This document shows positions 63,940 through 64,000 of a stretch of 64,000 bases of DNA, piece after piece. The stretch is taken from positions 156,918,747 through 156,982,746 of the forward strand of contig CM043943.1 in assembly GCA_014529385.2 (NCBI GenBank), in the 5' to 3' direction. Each line of letters begins with the position of its first letter. Position 1 is the first letter of the stretch. The DNA is from Adiantum capillus-veneris (taxonomy: Eukaryota; Streptophyta; Polypodiopsida; Polypodiales; Pteridaceae). A program made the position numbers and the translations under genes. Below the pieces are notes generated by a model that had not been told where the DNA came from, ran no database searches, and saw only the letters and a list, made by a program, of their open reading frames with translations.

Positions 63940-64000
63940 GTAAGTACCTCAGAGATTCTGAAATGGATTTCTCCAACTGTTACCTCACTTAGACAAATAA

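Larger units (their letters stand above)
39784..63058 (+). other. Giant HYDIN intron (23.3 kb) filled with transposons
   Basis: Donor CAG|GTATGA at 39784 and acceptor CTCTCTGCAG at 63058, both phase 0, with HYDIN homology continuous across them. Contents: Gypsy-C (+) split by a solo LTR, Gypsy-C LTR pieces, Gypsy-B with a 1.67-kb tandem duplication, LINE-A copy 2 split by a copia element. Confidence 0.8.

Overview
This window is nuclear DNA of a large-genome land plant. The evidence is GT-AG spliced exons of one conserved gene on the + strand, plant-type Ty3/gypsy chromoviruses, a Ty1/copia element primed by initiator tRNA-Met, L1-like LINEs, and long intronic spacers. The one host gene is a HYDIN orthologue. 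HYDIN is a central-pair protein of motile cilia and flagella, so the plant should make swimming sperm. A fern fits best; a lycophyte, cycad or Ginkgo is possible. I cannot name the species from sequence alone.

Host gene: nine internal HYDIN exons can be placed (5024-5204, 5327-5725, about 8913-9100, 9186-9746, 9839-10689, 39112-39385, 39475-39783, 63059-63745, 63835-63939). They encode about 1,185 residues of ASH/MSP-type beta-sandwich repeats. The gene runs off both ends of the window. Short introns of 85 to 122 bases alternate with one of about 3.2 kb and two giant ones of 28.4 kb (10690-39111) and 23.3 kb (39784-63058). The exon near 8.9 kb appears to lack one base.

Everything else is transposable-element sequence, mostly antisense to HYDIN. 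I use local family names. Gypsy-A is an 8.7-kb chromovirus (16969-25661) with 1.5-kb LTRs. Gypsy-B is a decayed chromovirus (46516-52619) with 0.53-kb LTRs. Gypsy-C is Athila/Tat-like, with about 1.06-kb LTRs and remnants at 1-2595, 7314-8225, 41290-44842 and 52620-55155. LINE-A is L1-like with a zf-RVT C-terminus. LINE-B is a second non-LTR family with about five copies between 27 and 39 kb, and LINE-C is its relative. A complete but non-autonomous copia element lies at 55870-59299.

The insertions are nested. Inside the 28-kb intron a LINE-C reverse transcriptase is split by LINE-A, which is itself split between endonuclease and RT by Gypsy-A (target duplication GTCTG). Inside the 23-kb intron the copia element splits a second LINE-A (target duplication ATCCT), a solo LTR splits a Gypsy-C gag (TCTCC), and a 1.67-kb segment carrying a Gypsy-B LTR is tandemly duplicated. 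A (GA)47 microsatellite, a (GA)31 microsatellite and a CATGCATG-based minisatellite complete the picture. Stretches with nothing recognisable are listed as such.
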